The position numbers and the translations under genes were made by a program. Positions 35,022 through 55,094 of a stretch of 64,000 nucleotides of DNA are shown here, in pieces; position 1 is the stretch's first letter; each line of letters begins with the position of its first letter. Below the pieces are notes generated by a model. It did no database searches. It was not told the origin of the DNA and worked only from the letters and a program-made list of their open reading frames with translations. Source of the stretch: Haematococcus lacustris (lineage: Eukaryota > Chlorophyta > Chlorophyceae > Chlamydomonadales > Haematococcaceae); the NCBI GenBank assembly GCA_030144725.1, contig JASKMD010000029.1, positions 11,214,663 to 11,278,662 on the forward strand. Direction: 5' to 3'.

Positions 35022-35294
35022 GTTTGTGTCCCTAGCCGACTGTGAGCTCCGTGAGTTACGCGCTATGGGATAAGCCGTCGCTCGGTTGGTTCCATCGCAG
35101 CGTCTAGCTCGCGTCAAGACAAGCAACGACAGGAGCGCCGGGATGGCTGGAACACGAGCAGATGTCAGGTGAAGGTTGCCCCCGCCTTGTGTGTCCACTG
35201 TTTTTGTCCCCGCATCGTGTCTTGGCCTGTCAAAGTGGCATCTCACCCTTGTTACCACGCTTCATTTCGCCTCGTCACTCCATCAAATTGGCAG

Positions 35295-36167
35295 AAAAAG
35301 GGGAGGCTGGGGTGCTGATGTGGTGTTGCAAGGTGCTGTGCTGCAAGGTGGTGTGCTGGCCCAAGGGCGCAGGCCAGCGGCGGGGCAGGGTAGTGCTAGT
35401 GGATGAGCACCGCACCAGCCGGGTCAGCTCAGCAGTGAATGGCAAGCAGCCATGTGAGGAGGAGCTGGACCCGCCAGGCGTGCAGGCTGGAAGCCACCAG
35501 CAGGGCAGGTGCACCACCGCCTGCTGCGCCCAGCCTGGAGCCAGCAGCGTGACTAGCCAGTGAGGGGCCTGATGTGGTGCCCGGTAGTGGCCCCCCGCAA
35601 GCCCCCACAGGCCCCACGCAGCAGCCACGAGGCCACACCAGCAGCAGCCTCAGAGCCTGGGCCCAGCACTGCCCCGCCGGCCAAGCGCAGCAAGCGCACC
35701 CAGCGCACCGAGGCTGCCAAGGCCAAGCCGATTCCACAGCCAGGCAGGTGGCTGGACAGGGAATGCAATGCAGCGCTGAACATGCAGCGCATTGGGGAGA
35801 GCAGGTGGCGCCCGCTGGAGCTGTGCTACTGGTCAGACCAGGGAGCTCTGCCAGCCAAGGGCAAGGAGTACCCTGGCCTGGGCTGTAAGCGGCTGCGAAA
35901 CAAGCCTCTCAAGGCCCAGGAGCAGCAGCAGCAGTGTTTTTCATGCCAAGTATACGCAATAGCCCTCAGGGGTCAGGCAATGATGTAGGGGTTAGGCACG
36001 CATGCACCATGTCCATGTGCACTGGGTATACTCAACACAGCCCAATAACACCACTTGAGTCGGGCGACTATTGCCCACTTGTGGTCACTAGTATTCCCGC
36101 TAGCGGCCACTAGTGGTCCCTGGTGGTCCGGCTCAAATGGAGGCCCTAGTGAGGGACAAGGGGGCTG
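35295..36167 (+). mobile_element. TnpB/Fanzor-like element remnant C (C-terminal half plus 3' end)
   Basis: 35295-35563 encodes ...RVVLVDEHRTSRVSSAVNGK..., resembling the DE..TS.xC segment before the zinc finger of TnpB. A frame change at 35560 follows, then VRGLMWCPVVAPRKPPQ, a Pro/Lys linker, and WLDRECNAALNMQRIG, the RuvC-III-like block. Here the catalytic D of DRDxN is E. It ends EYPGLGCKRLRNKPLKAQ and a Gln run. The frameshift and D-to-E change mark it as inactive. From about 35940 the 3' flank matches that of remnant A in the opposite direction and stops at 36167. A hairpin (arms 36055-36063 and 36128-36136) ends 31 nt before the boundary, as in remnant A. In TnpB systems this 3' region encodes the guide (omega) RNA; whether that holds here is unknown. 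Confidence 0.62.
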
Positions 36168-37065
36168 GCGACAGGGTGGTGCAGGGACAGCCCACAAGCC
36201 ATACCAGTACTCTCAAACATATCATCAGCATTAGCACTAGCACTAGAATACATGTCAGCCGGCAACATGTACGCTGATCGTAGCGGTATGCTCCTCGTCG
36301 GCTGCATATGTGCCTTGTAAGCAAAAATGTGATTTCAACCTGTTGACGATGGCAGCATACGTTTTGTACCCTGACTGAACAGCTGCCCCTACACCATTCC
36401 AAGTAGATGCCAGGAGCTGGGTGATCTGAGATGGCTGCAGTCCCGGATGCAGAGCATCCATCCCAGCCCGCTTCATGGAAAGTACAACGAGTAGCCACAA
36501 AGACCCTGTTGGCCTCTCTTGGAGGGATATGGTAGGGAGGGAGAGTGCAGTAGGACCACCTTCTTGAAGGACTTCGGCCTGCCACAGCACGGACCTTCTC
36601 TTGCAGCTGAGTAATGGATGTGTCAACACATGATGCCACATCACACCCTGCACCCAGAGGCTCCCCAGACTGAAGAGATCTGCTCACAGAAGCTGTATCA
36701 GGGCTGTGTAATCCTGCTGCCACCCTGGCCTACTTCAGCGCCCTAGAGGGTGTGGCCGGACTTTCCTTATACCCCTGAACCCCTTCATAGGCCTCATGTG
36801 CTGACATGGAGGGATCCGTTTTCAGCACCCTTCCAGCTAGGAAGCAATTTGGGTGTGTGTCCTCCAAGCTAGGAGCACTCTGGATATTAGTGATGATTAT
36901 AGTTCTTACACATCATGCACGACAAAACACAAAAGTGGTGAACACACAGTGCTTCCGACCGACTCAATCTACCGACAGGCCGATAGCATAGGGTGAGGAC
37001 ACTATTTGCGCGTCGATGGACGGCTCCTAAGGGGTTTGGTCGTGGAAGGGGAGGGGTCTAGCGCT
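36168..37065 (-). pseudogene. possible HMG-box-like fragment; otherwise no gene
   Basis: On the minus strand around 36510-36300 one frame reads DALHPGLQPSQITQLLASTW, then KTYAAIVNRLKSHF, which follows the second half of an HMG box (P-x-I-x-LA-x-W ... K-x-Y-x-x-A). The matching first half appears only in another frame. It may be a decayed HMG-domain gene or chance. 36724-37065 holds the DDX41 5' region and nothing else I can identify. Confidence 0.25.
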
Positions 37066-47259
<10,194 letters not shown>

Positions 47260-47535
47260 CTGTCCTCTACATGCGATGTGTGGCTTGCGCGCAGCAGCAC
47301 TGCTGTCCAGTGCGATCACACGAGTACATCAGCAGTCAATATACACTCGAGCCTTTGGCAGATGGCAATGAAATGGCAAACTGAGGTACAGGTGTTATTC
47401 CAGCGTGTATCATTGGCAAACCCTTCGTCACGATCGAACACATTGACTAGTAATGCTGCAAGTTTAATGCTGGCTATGAAGTGTACAACTGTGTTGCTTG
47501 TTGGTGTGTTTCCAAACAACCTGGATGCTCCTTTG

Positions 47536-50500
47536 CTACCACATCCACCAGCGTCGCGTGGCTTGTTTCTCATCATCTGGTCGTGCGTACACGCCACCCG
47601 GCTCGTGGTCGACTCCGACTGCGTCCGCCACGCTGCTAAAGCCGTCACGTTGCAACAGCGCAGCCAGCTCGGCCTTGATCCGAGGCACGACCACGGGGCC
47701 TTGGTATGCCAGCGCGGTGTACAATTGCACCAGGCTCGCTCCTGCAGGGGCAGCACGCCGGGTGTGACGCTGTCAGCCAAGGACGTGCGAGCCTTCCCGC
47801 GCAAGCTGCATGGCGCAGTCGCACGGCACCCACCCGCCCGAATCTTGGCGTACGCATCCTCTCCGGAACTCACACCTCCGCATCCAATCAGCGTGATCTT
47901 GCCTGCAAACAAAGACAACCGGCAAAAACTGTCCTTCGTGAGGCAAATTGACAGCATCGCTGTCAGCGTCGGCTTGCAACCAGCAAGAAGCACAGCTCTA
48001 GCAGAGCCACGGCACTCCCTGTTCAGTGTGGGTGGTGGGTGTGGCACAACACATGGATGGCTGCACGAGTGTGGGTGAGACACATCCACCCTGTGCAGGG
48101 TGAAGAGGCGATGAGAGACGAACACACAGTGCAGCCAGCAGCAGGCCCATGGGGCTGCAGCAGCACCCAGCCACTCACCCCTGCCGGTGAGGCGGTACAT
48201 GTCAGCGAGCACCTCAGTGGAGAGAGCCATGAGGGGTGGCCCACTCAGCCCTCCAGCCTCACTGGCTTCAGGGTAGTCCCCCACAGCCCCTGCACACCAC
48301 ATCATCACAATAGGCAACACATCACACCACCCGTCACACTGAATGGAGCCAGACTAGGACAGCAATGGCTTCGAGCCTGCCACCAGTTACAGCAGTGTGC
48401 AAGTCTGGCTGCCTGGCTGCCATGAGGAAGCCAAGCATGGGCTATCAGCTTCTTATCAAGCTCTTTGCTTGCATGCTGCCATGCGTCAGCCTATGTTCAG
48501 AGCCATGGGCGGCTCTGCCATAGGCTAGCAGCGGAAGGGCCACGGCCAGGCCACCTGAACCTCTGTACCGCCATGACCCAGATAGAGGCGGCAGTGGTGT
48601 GCCCTCGCCATGGTGTGATGGGTGTGGCAGTACCTGGGCGGGTGATTGTGGTGTTTGACACGATGAGGCCGTCTACCTGGTGCTTCAGGGCCACACTGGC
48701 AATGTCCTGCAAGGAAGGGAGGGTAGAAAGGAAGAGTGCCAGCAGGGAGGGGGCGGAGGGGGAGGGGGAGGAGGAGGGGGAGGGGGAGGGGGAGGGGGAG
48801 GGGGAGGGGGAGGGGGAGGGGGAGGGGGAGGGGGAGGGGGAGGGGGAGGGGGAGGGGGAGGGGGAGGGGGAGGGGGAGGGGGAGGGGGAGGGGGAGGGGG
48901 AGGGGGAGGGGGAGGGAGAGGGGGAGGGGGAGGGGGAGGGGGAGGGGGAGGGGGAGGGGGAGGGGGAGGGGGAGGGGGAGGGGGAGGGGGAGGGGGAGGG
49001 GGAGGGGGAGGGGGAGGGGGAGGGGGAGGGGGAGGGGGAGGGGGAGGGGGAGGGGGAGGGGGAGGGGGAGGGGGACCAGTGGCTGCGGGGATTGGCTGGG
49101 CTGGGAGTTCGTCAGTTGGGGGGTGGTGTTGTTGAAGAAATGAGCTTAGCATGGCCTATCAGCTTGAGGCCCAGGTGGCGTGTGGTGGGACAAGGGGGAG
49201 GAGGGTGCAGGGCTCTGCAGGCTGGCATCCCCCAATGCCGCGGACCGTGGTGCAGCCCCGCACACCTGCTTGTCTTGATCTGTGAGGTCAGGGGCGATCT
49301 TGATGAGCAGGGGCGGGGGGCCAGCCGGGCCCCAGCGCATGCGGTCCCGTGTGCCCTGCAGCCAGCAGCCAGGCTCAGCTGCGGGCAGGCCTACCAGGGC
49401 CAGGGCTGGGGCCAGGCAAGGAGGACACCCCCCTGCTGCAGATAACCCAGCTGTGGACCCAAGCAAGCTGCTCCCACTCTTCTGTGACAGCAGCTGGCCT
49501 CAGCACAGCACTGCCGCAGCAGCACCACAGCAGCTACTTGCTGCAGCGACAAGAGCTGCACCCACCAAAGCAGCTGAGCTGGGGACAGTCTGGGCGCCCT
49601 TGCAGCCTCCCTGCTACCTGACTTTCCCTGCTTCCTGTCTTAAGGCCTCCCCTGGCAGAGTGAGCCTCTCCCTCACACCTGCTCCTCACACCTTGACTTG
49701 TGTGACCAGCTCCTCCAGGGCCTTGCGGCTCTGCAAGGCCCTCAGGCCAGGGGTGTTGGGGCTGCTGATGTTGATCACACAATAGTCACCCAGCTCCCCC
49801 AGCTTGTTCAAGCCTGACACGCAGCAGGGGGCAGGGGGCAGGGGGCAGGCGGCAGGGGTCAGGGGTCAGGGGTTAGGGGTCAGGGGTCAGGGGTCAGGCG
49901 GCAGGGGGTAGGGGGCAGGGGGCAGGGGGCAGGGGGCAGGGCCAGGACTTTAGGTGGAAGAGAGTTTAGGAGGAAGGGACGGGAGCGGTGTGGAAGGCAT
50001 GGCGGGGCCTGGCGAGTGTGAGCGGGTAAGGCAGGGTAGAGCGCAGTGTGCATGGCCTGGTGTTGACGCACCTAGTGAGTAGTCCGTGCCTGCGTCCTTG
50101 CTGCTCTTGTTCTTGCCCAGGTTCACGCCGAGCAAGCCTGGACGTGGGGCATGGGTTGATTGCTATTGATCAGCCCAGTACGATAACAAGTCAAACAGTG
50201 AGGGGCAGGGGCTGGAGGTGGATGGGGTCAAGGCAGTGGACAGGCACGGCAGCAGCTGCCTGCGACAACAGCCTGGCTCGGACCTCTCTCATCTGGCCTG
50301 ACTGGGCGCAGGCCCCGCGCCCTCCACCCACGGTGCCAGGCTGCTTCTGTGTGGCTCCCTCCCAGGTGATTCAGCCTGGATGACCTATGGCCATGACTGG
50401 ACGGCCTGCAGCAGCCCTCCTCCCCCTGCGCCTGCCATACCCTTGCCTGGGGCCAACACTGCACTACGATGGCAGTAGGCGGTCGGGGTCAGGGTCAGGG

Positions 50501-51766
50501 TCAGGGTCAGGGTCAGGGTCAGGGTCAGGGTCAGGGTCAGGGTCAGGGTCAGGGTCAGGGTCAGGGGTAAGGAAAGGGGCTGTGTGGGGTTAAGACCCTT
50601 GGTTGAATCACATCAAGCGTAAGGCGTGACCCTTACCTGACTTGATGTGAGGCTCTTCCCGCGCCTTCTTATGGAACATGAGCAGGTTGTCAGCCACTGC
50701 GTCCGCCCCCAGGCTGTTGAAGCCATAGCGGTTGATGGTAGCTCTGTGGCCGCACACCACAAACACCGAGCCACCAGACCATAGCACAGGTGGGCTGGCA
50801 AGCAGGCAGGCGCCGCCCCTTGCTGCCACTCATTCTGCTGCCACCCCTGCTGCTGCTGTTACCATAGCTGCAACAGGCACTGCTGCACCCCTGCTGCTGC
50901 TGCTGCTGCTGCCTGGCACCCAGGACCCAGGACGCCTAGCCCTGGCCCCTGGCCCCTGGCTCACAGCTGCCAGGACTCACTGCAGGTCAGGGATCCGGAA
51001 CACCCGCGGCTTGCTGTTGCCCGGTTGAGGCTTGGGGGTGACAGAGCCTGAGGGCCAGCCAGCCACAACCCAACCTAAGGGATGACTACTGGGCTCCTGC
51101 CAGCGTATGTGCTCAGAGGAAGGCAGGCTGTGAGGGGGGGAGCCCTGAGGGATACCATCCCACAGGTTCAGTGTGATGGGATTCACTCCTGGACCATGCA
51201 CTGCCCTGACCCTCTGTGGCCTCAAGCAGCTGTGCCTCGTTTTCCAGCTGTGGGGGGCTGACAAGCTGCAGCTCATGGCTGTTCAGGTGGTCAAACTAAT
51301 AGGCAGGGCATGGCTGGCATAGCTAGCAGGCTGGCAGGTGGGTGGGATCACAACGCACCTATCTCCACAAATCCAAACCCCAGGCCCAGCATGGGCTCCA
51401 CAATTTCTCCATGCTTGTCAAAGCCAGCAGCAAGCCCTGCCAGCGGCGGTGGCAGACTGAATGTTAGGGAGGTGATGCGGCTGCCTAGAGCACACGCCAC
51501 TGTGGGGGACTCTGCACACCAATGGGGTTGTTCAGCTGGCGCCCCCACACACTGGTGTGCAGCACGGGGTGATCCGGGCGGTTTTCTTTCGGGAACAGGC
51601 CCAGCTTCGCAGCCTCAATGCCGAGGATGTGCGTGGTTTCGGGATCAAGCAATCGTAGCAGGGGGCCGGCACTGCTCAAAAGGTGAAACTTGGTAGCTTC
51701 GCTGGCCACCCTGTCGTAATAGACGAGCGCGCCTCCGACAGCCAAGGCGGTGTAGACGGTGAACTT
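47536..51766 (-). CDS. DHODH: dihydroorotate dehydrogenase, class 2 (mitochondrial type)
   Basis: Oxidises dihydroorotate to orotate with FMN, passing electrons to quinone: the fourth step of pyrimidine synthesis, on the inner mitochondrial membrane. Minus-strand exons: 51766-51520, 51436-51359, 51047-50981, 50743-50637, 50137-50072, 49813-49692, 49355-49266, 48706-48634, 48289-48179, 47902-47834, 47741-47536 (TAG), all in phase, 411 residues. Landmarks: N-terminal hydrophobic segment [50 protein letters not shown]; active-site loop [11 protein letters not shown] (catalytic Ser of class 2 enzymes); [50 protein letters not shown]. The targeting sequence must be in a first exon between 51767 and 52033; an ATG at 51853 with a gtaaag donor exists there but does not join in phase, so the start is unresolved. 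Confidence 0.94.
48757..49075. repeat. (AGGGGG)n hexanucleotide array, about 53 units
   Basis: Nearly perfect, with one irregular spot (agggagag) near 48914. It lies in the DHODH intron between exons 49355-49266 and 48706-48634. DHODH is on the other strand, so its transcript carries the C-rich (CCCCCT)n strand. Open frames through it encode Gly/Glu, Gly/Arg or Pro runs and are not genes. Confidence 0.96.
49822..49940. repeat. degenerate GGGGCAG / GGGGTCA tandem repeats
   Basis: Alternating gggggcag and ggggtcag units in the DHODH intron between exons 50137-50072 and 49813-49692. Confidence 0.85.
50485..50568. repeat. (GGGTCA)n hexanucleotide repeat
   Basis: About 14 perfect units in the DHODH intron between exons 50743-50637 and 50137-50072. 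It encodes GSGSGS as a chance open frame. Confidence 0.95.
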
Positions 51767-52033
51767 CTGCAAAAATCTTTACCGGAAATCAGACAGCAGT
51801 ATTGAAGAACACAAGGTGCAGAAGCTGATTAAGCCCACCGACAACACTGCCATTTCCCTCGACCGCCACTGTCAACAGAAATGTGCCCCAGTACCAGCAG
51901 AGACTTGCATGCCTGCATGGCGAATACTGCCCATGTCGGCGCTATATTCTTACTCCCCTATATTGCTGCACCCAAGGTCAATGAAAACACAGCACTTCCA
52001 TGTGTATATTGACGGCTGTCAACTTCCACTCTG

Positions 52034-53654
52034 TCAGTAGAGGGTCAGCATTGAAAACGAGGAAAACAGGAGCGTGCAGGGCAAGAAGAGAAGGCCCCGC
52101 ATGTCCACCAAGGAGGGACTCCGGCGGACGATGATCTTGGATGCAGTCAGGGCGGACCACAAGGTGCACAGCACGCCCATCACATTCAGCGCAAGGCCCC
52201 TGCACAGCACAGGCCATGTCAGACCACGTCAGCCTAGAGGGGCCGGGTCAGCGCAACACAGGTCCAAGCACCCTACCTGATTTACCACTTACTGCAACAT
52301 CCTGAGCGGGGACGAGGCCTAGCCTAGCACTTAGGCTTCCCAACCATGGAGCAAGGCGTGACTGCTGCTTCAGCACCCAACTGATATGCCCGAGCCACGT
52401 ATTCAGTGCATGGCATGCTGCAGTTGCTGCGACTCCAAAGCTACTGACGTCTACATCCACCTGCTGCTACTGTTTGCTCTCCAACCTGCCTCAACGACAT
52501 GCATCTGCCTTCCCTGGCTGTCACTTGGCCTCCCGACCCCTGCTGCCTGCTGTGTCATTGCGCTTCACAGGATGTCATCTGTTGTCCCTGCGCTCCTCCT
52601 GCCTCCCCTGCCTTTGCTCAAACCCTTGCTTGCCTCTTGCCCGCACTTGCCATCTATAGCTATCTATGGGTCAGGGTACCCAGTATCTGCACACCCACTT
52701 TGGTGCCAGGAGCACTGCAGCGCTGAGGAGGGTGATGGGCACCTGGCAGTAGCCAACTACACAGCAGCAGCTGTACAGGTCCAAACCCTTGCCTTCTGAC
52801 GCATCCAGCCCAGCAAGCTGTGAGGGGCAGCAGCAGCAAGGCCAGCAGCAGGGGTAGTGATGTGGGGCCTCTGCTCCAGTAAGGAAGGCAGTGAAGCGGA
52901 CAAGTGGTGGAGGGGAGTTAAGCACATGTGTGGCAGGTGTGACCAATCTGCTGCCCATTGCTAGCACATGGGAGCTTGGGCATCCAGCGTCTGACCCTGG
53001 GCTGCATGGGGAACAGGATTACCTGGTTTACAATGAACCACAAAAGCGCTGACAGTACCACGCTCCAGCCAAGGATGACGCCAAAGTGCAGCTTACCCAT
53101 CTGCATGCAACACCACGCCAGGGCTGCACTCACTCAAAGGCTATCAGCTATAGGCTATCAGCTGTAAGCTGTAAGCTGCATGCACATGAACCTGCGGGTG
53201 CATTTATTTGGTGAGGACATTGCACCCACCAGCAAGTGCAAACCGCCAAGCAACAGCAGAAAAACAAGTGCCCCTCCCATGTCCAGTTCTTCTATTGTCT
53301 TGTTGTTCAGACGGTGCAGGAGGATGGACCTGGTTTTCTTGAAGATGCCCCCAAGGTCGATACCCAGCTCTGGTAAGGGGTTGTATGGGCCATGCCTTGC
53401 CATACCACTAGAGGTTAGCTAAGAGATAGTGCAAGCTCCCAGACTTGCCTACCTTCTAGTAATGGTGGCTCGTCCTCAAAGCTGGGGCCAGCGCCTGCTT
53501 GAGGTGTGAAGCTGTACTGGCTAGGACCCGCATAGTTCGTGTACGCGCCGTATGCTGCACTGGAGTTTTGGCTGTACCACTCCACTGTAGGTTCCCTGTA
53601 GCTATGCAGGTTACCGTGGCTCGCCGAGCCGTGACCCATGCCGAACTCGGCCAT
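52034..53654 (-). CDS. YIPF5: Yip1-family Golgi membrane protein (YIPF5/YIPF7-like)
   Basis: Multi-pass membrane protein of the early secretory pathway; the family binds Rab/Ypt GTPases and acts in ER-Golgi vesicle traffic. Minus-strand exons: 53654-53453, 53369-53230, 53100-53023, 52787-52699, 52199-52034 (TGA), all in phase, 224 residues. The N-terminus is Tyr/Ser/Gly-rich and soluble. The Yip1 domain follows: PLLEELGIDLGGIFKKT, LDMGGALVFLLLLGGLHLL, LHFGVILGWSVVLSALLWF, VVGYCQVPITLLSAAVLL (the conserved GYCLLP-type motif), then VMGVLCTLWSALTAS, and a final hydrophobic stretch ending MLTLY. The acceptor of the fourth exon is a non-standard AAG, so that limit is the least certain. Only 268 bp separate its stop from DHODH exon 51766 on the same strand. 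Confidence 0.9.
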
Positions 53655-53951
53655 CGCTGTCCCTCTACGTTGCAGCGACGAGTCCCGCGCGTTTGCGCGC
53701 TATTCAAAGCTTAACCCTTGGACACCGTGCATAGATCACTGTAATTCTATTTTTTCAGCCAGTGTATGTCAGCCAGTGTATGCCAGCCAGTGTATGTCAG
53801 CCAGCGAGGGTTGCACAGTTTAAGCCCTGATTTAATGCACGTGGGACCATCAACAGACCTCCTGCTGCAGATCACCATCAACAGACCTCCTGCTGCAAGC
53901 CTCGTTGGCTCCTTTTAATTGCTAGCATCTGCACCTTGCCTGACCTGCCAG

Positions 53952-54354
53952 GTCACTGTGGGCGAACCAGAGCTGCAACCAGCACTTGAGCAGCGCATCT
54001 CTGAGCTGTGCAGCGCAATAGAGCGGTGCCCTCCTGCTGAGGTGGCCCAGGTGTGGAACGGCATGGCCCAGCTCATTGTTTACGCACAGCTATTGAGGAT
54101 AGTCAGGTGACCACCCACCAACAGCTGGGTGCCAGGCCCTGGTCCAACCGTGCCCCAACGTCACCCACCTGGCTACCTCGCTGGCCTGTGTGGCCTAGCT
54201 CTATGCGGTAGCGGCACCTGCCTTCACTCAGCCAGGCAACCCAGCCAAGGCCTGGCCTTCACACCTGGGCGCAGGTGCAGCTGTCATTTTACGAGCGCAG
54301 GCAGCGGCAGGCCTGGTTTGGTGCCAAGGACGAGCGGCTACACTGGGAGCAGTG
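53952..54354 (+). CDS. ATG101: autophagy protein ATG101, partial
   Basis: ATG101 is the HORMA-fold partner of ATG13 in the autophagy-initiating ATG1/ULK1 complex. Two exons are recognised: 53952-54050 (VTVGEPELQPALEQRISELC) and 54275-54354 (VQLSFYERRQRQAWF...KDERLHWEQW). They correspond to adjacent parts of the family, whose hallmarks are LSFYE, WF and ERLxWEQW. The N-terminal LEVREVLRCVLHTILFHR-type segment and the C-terminal part are not seen on either side, although the Yip1 gene starts only 300 bp upstream and the Copia/U2 block lies 700 bp downstream. It is either a broken gene or one with unusual exons I failed to see. Confidence 0.68.
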
Positions 54355-55055
54355 GTGGGTGCGCAGTGTGAGGCTGTGCTCAACTTCAGATTGGGCCAGG
54401 GCTGACTAGGGCCAGGCTTGGCAATACTGTCAGCAGGCTTTACAGCCCTGCTAAAAGTGGGCCAATCTTTGCTGCCGCAGCCTGGCCATGGCCTTGTCGC
54501 TTCTGAGCTGGTGTTGGGTGTTGTGTGTTGTTGCTCTGCCCCAGTGCTGCGCCATAGCCCCTCACTTCACCTCTCCACCTTGCTGCCAGCGCTCAGCAAA
54601 GGCCTGTCAGTGCTAGAGCTGTGGTGTGTTGCTAATGGTTTGCCCAGGGTCATCAGCCTGGTGGTGGCCAGCCCTGCTGTCAGCTCGAGCACTGACAGCG
54701 GGCTCTGCAGCCCTGATAGGAATGGGTAAACCTTTGCTGCGGCAGTCTGGCAATGGACTTGCACTGACACTGCACCCCCTGATTGGCCAGTCTGGTGCCA
54801 GTGAAGGTGCTGAGGCTGGCCAACAAACAGGTTGTGCAAGGGGCAAGGGGCTACATGCAGCTGCCATGGGGCCTTGCCTTCACTGTCAGGTTGGCCAGCT
54901 TCCAGCCGCCTTCAGGCACACATGATCAAGCACAGCTGTGTGTTTCACAGGAGCTACCAGCCTTGAGCTTGATTACAAATAACATTCTGTTCCATGCTGG
55001 AGGATCATGGAGTTGGAGTTGGCGACCAGGACGAGAATCAAGAAGGCTTCTAGCA
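54355..55055. other. ATG101 3' side, no exon identified
   Basis: Contains two related passages (near 54460-54500 and 54725-54775) sharing the theme ctttgctgc-gcagtctggc-atgg, and three gccctgctgtcagc-like motifs, suggesting a local duplication. The expected C-terminal ATG101 exon was not found. Confidence 0.35.
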
Positions 55056-55069
55056 ACCCACCATCGGTC
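55056..55069 (+). promoter_or_regulatory. orphan USE-like element without a U2 gene
   Basis: ACCCACCATCGGTC followed by gcctgtc, identical over 21 bp to the start of the U2 copy 4 promoter (56816-56836). Here it is followed within 25 bp by the edge of the duplicated Copia fragment and not by U2. Confidence 0.7.
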
Positions 55070-55094
55070 GCCTGTCCTCGTAGGCCTCGTAGAC

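Noticed and set aside
48465..49445. 326-codon open frame rich in Gly-Glu
   Set aside because: It runs through the AGGGGG array inside a DHODH intron and over a DHODH exon on the opposite strand.
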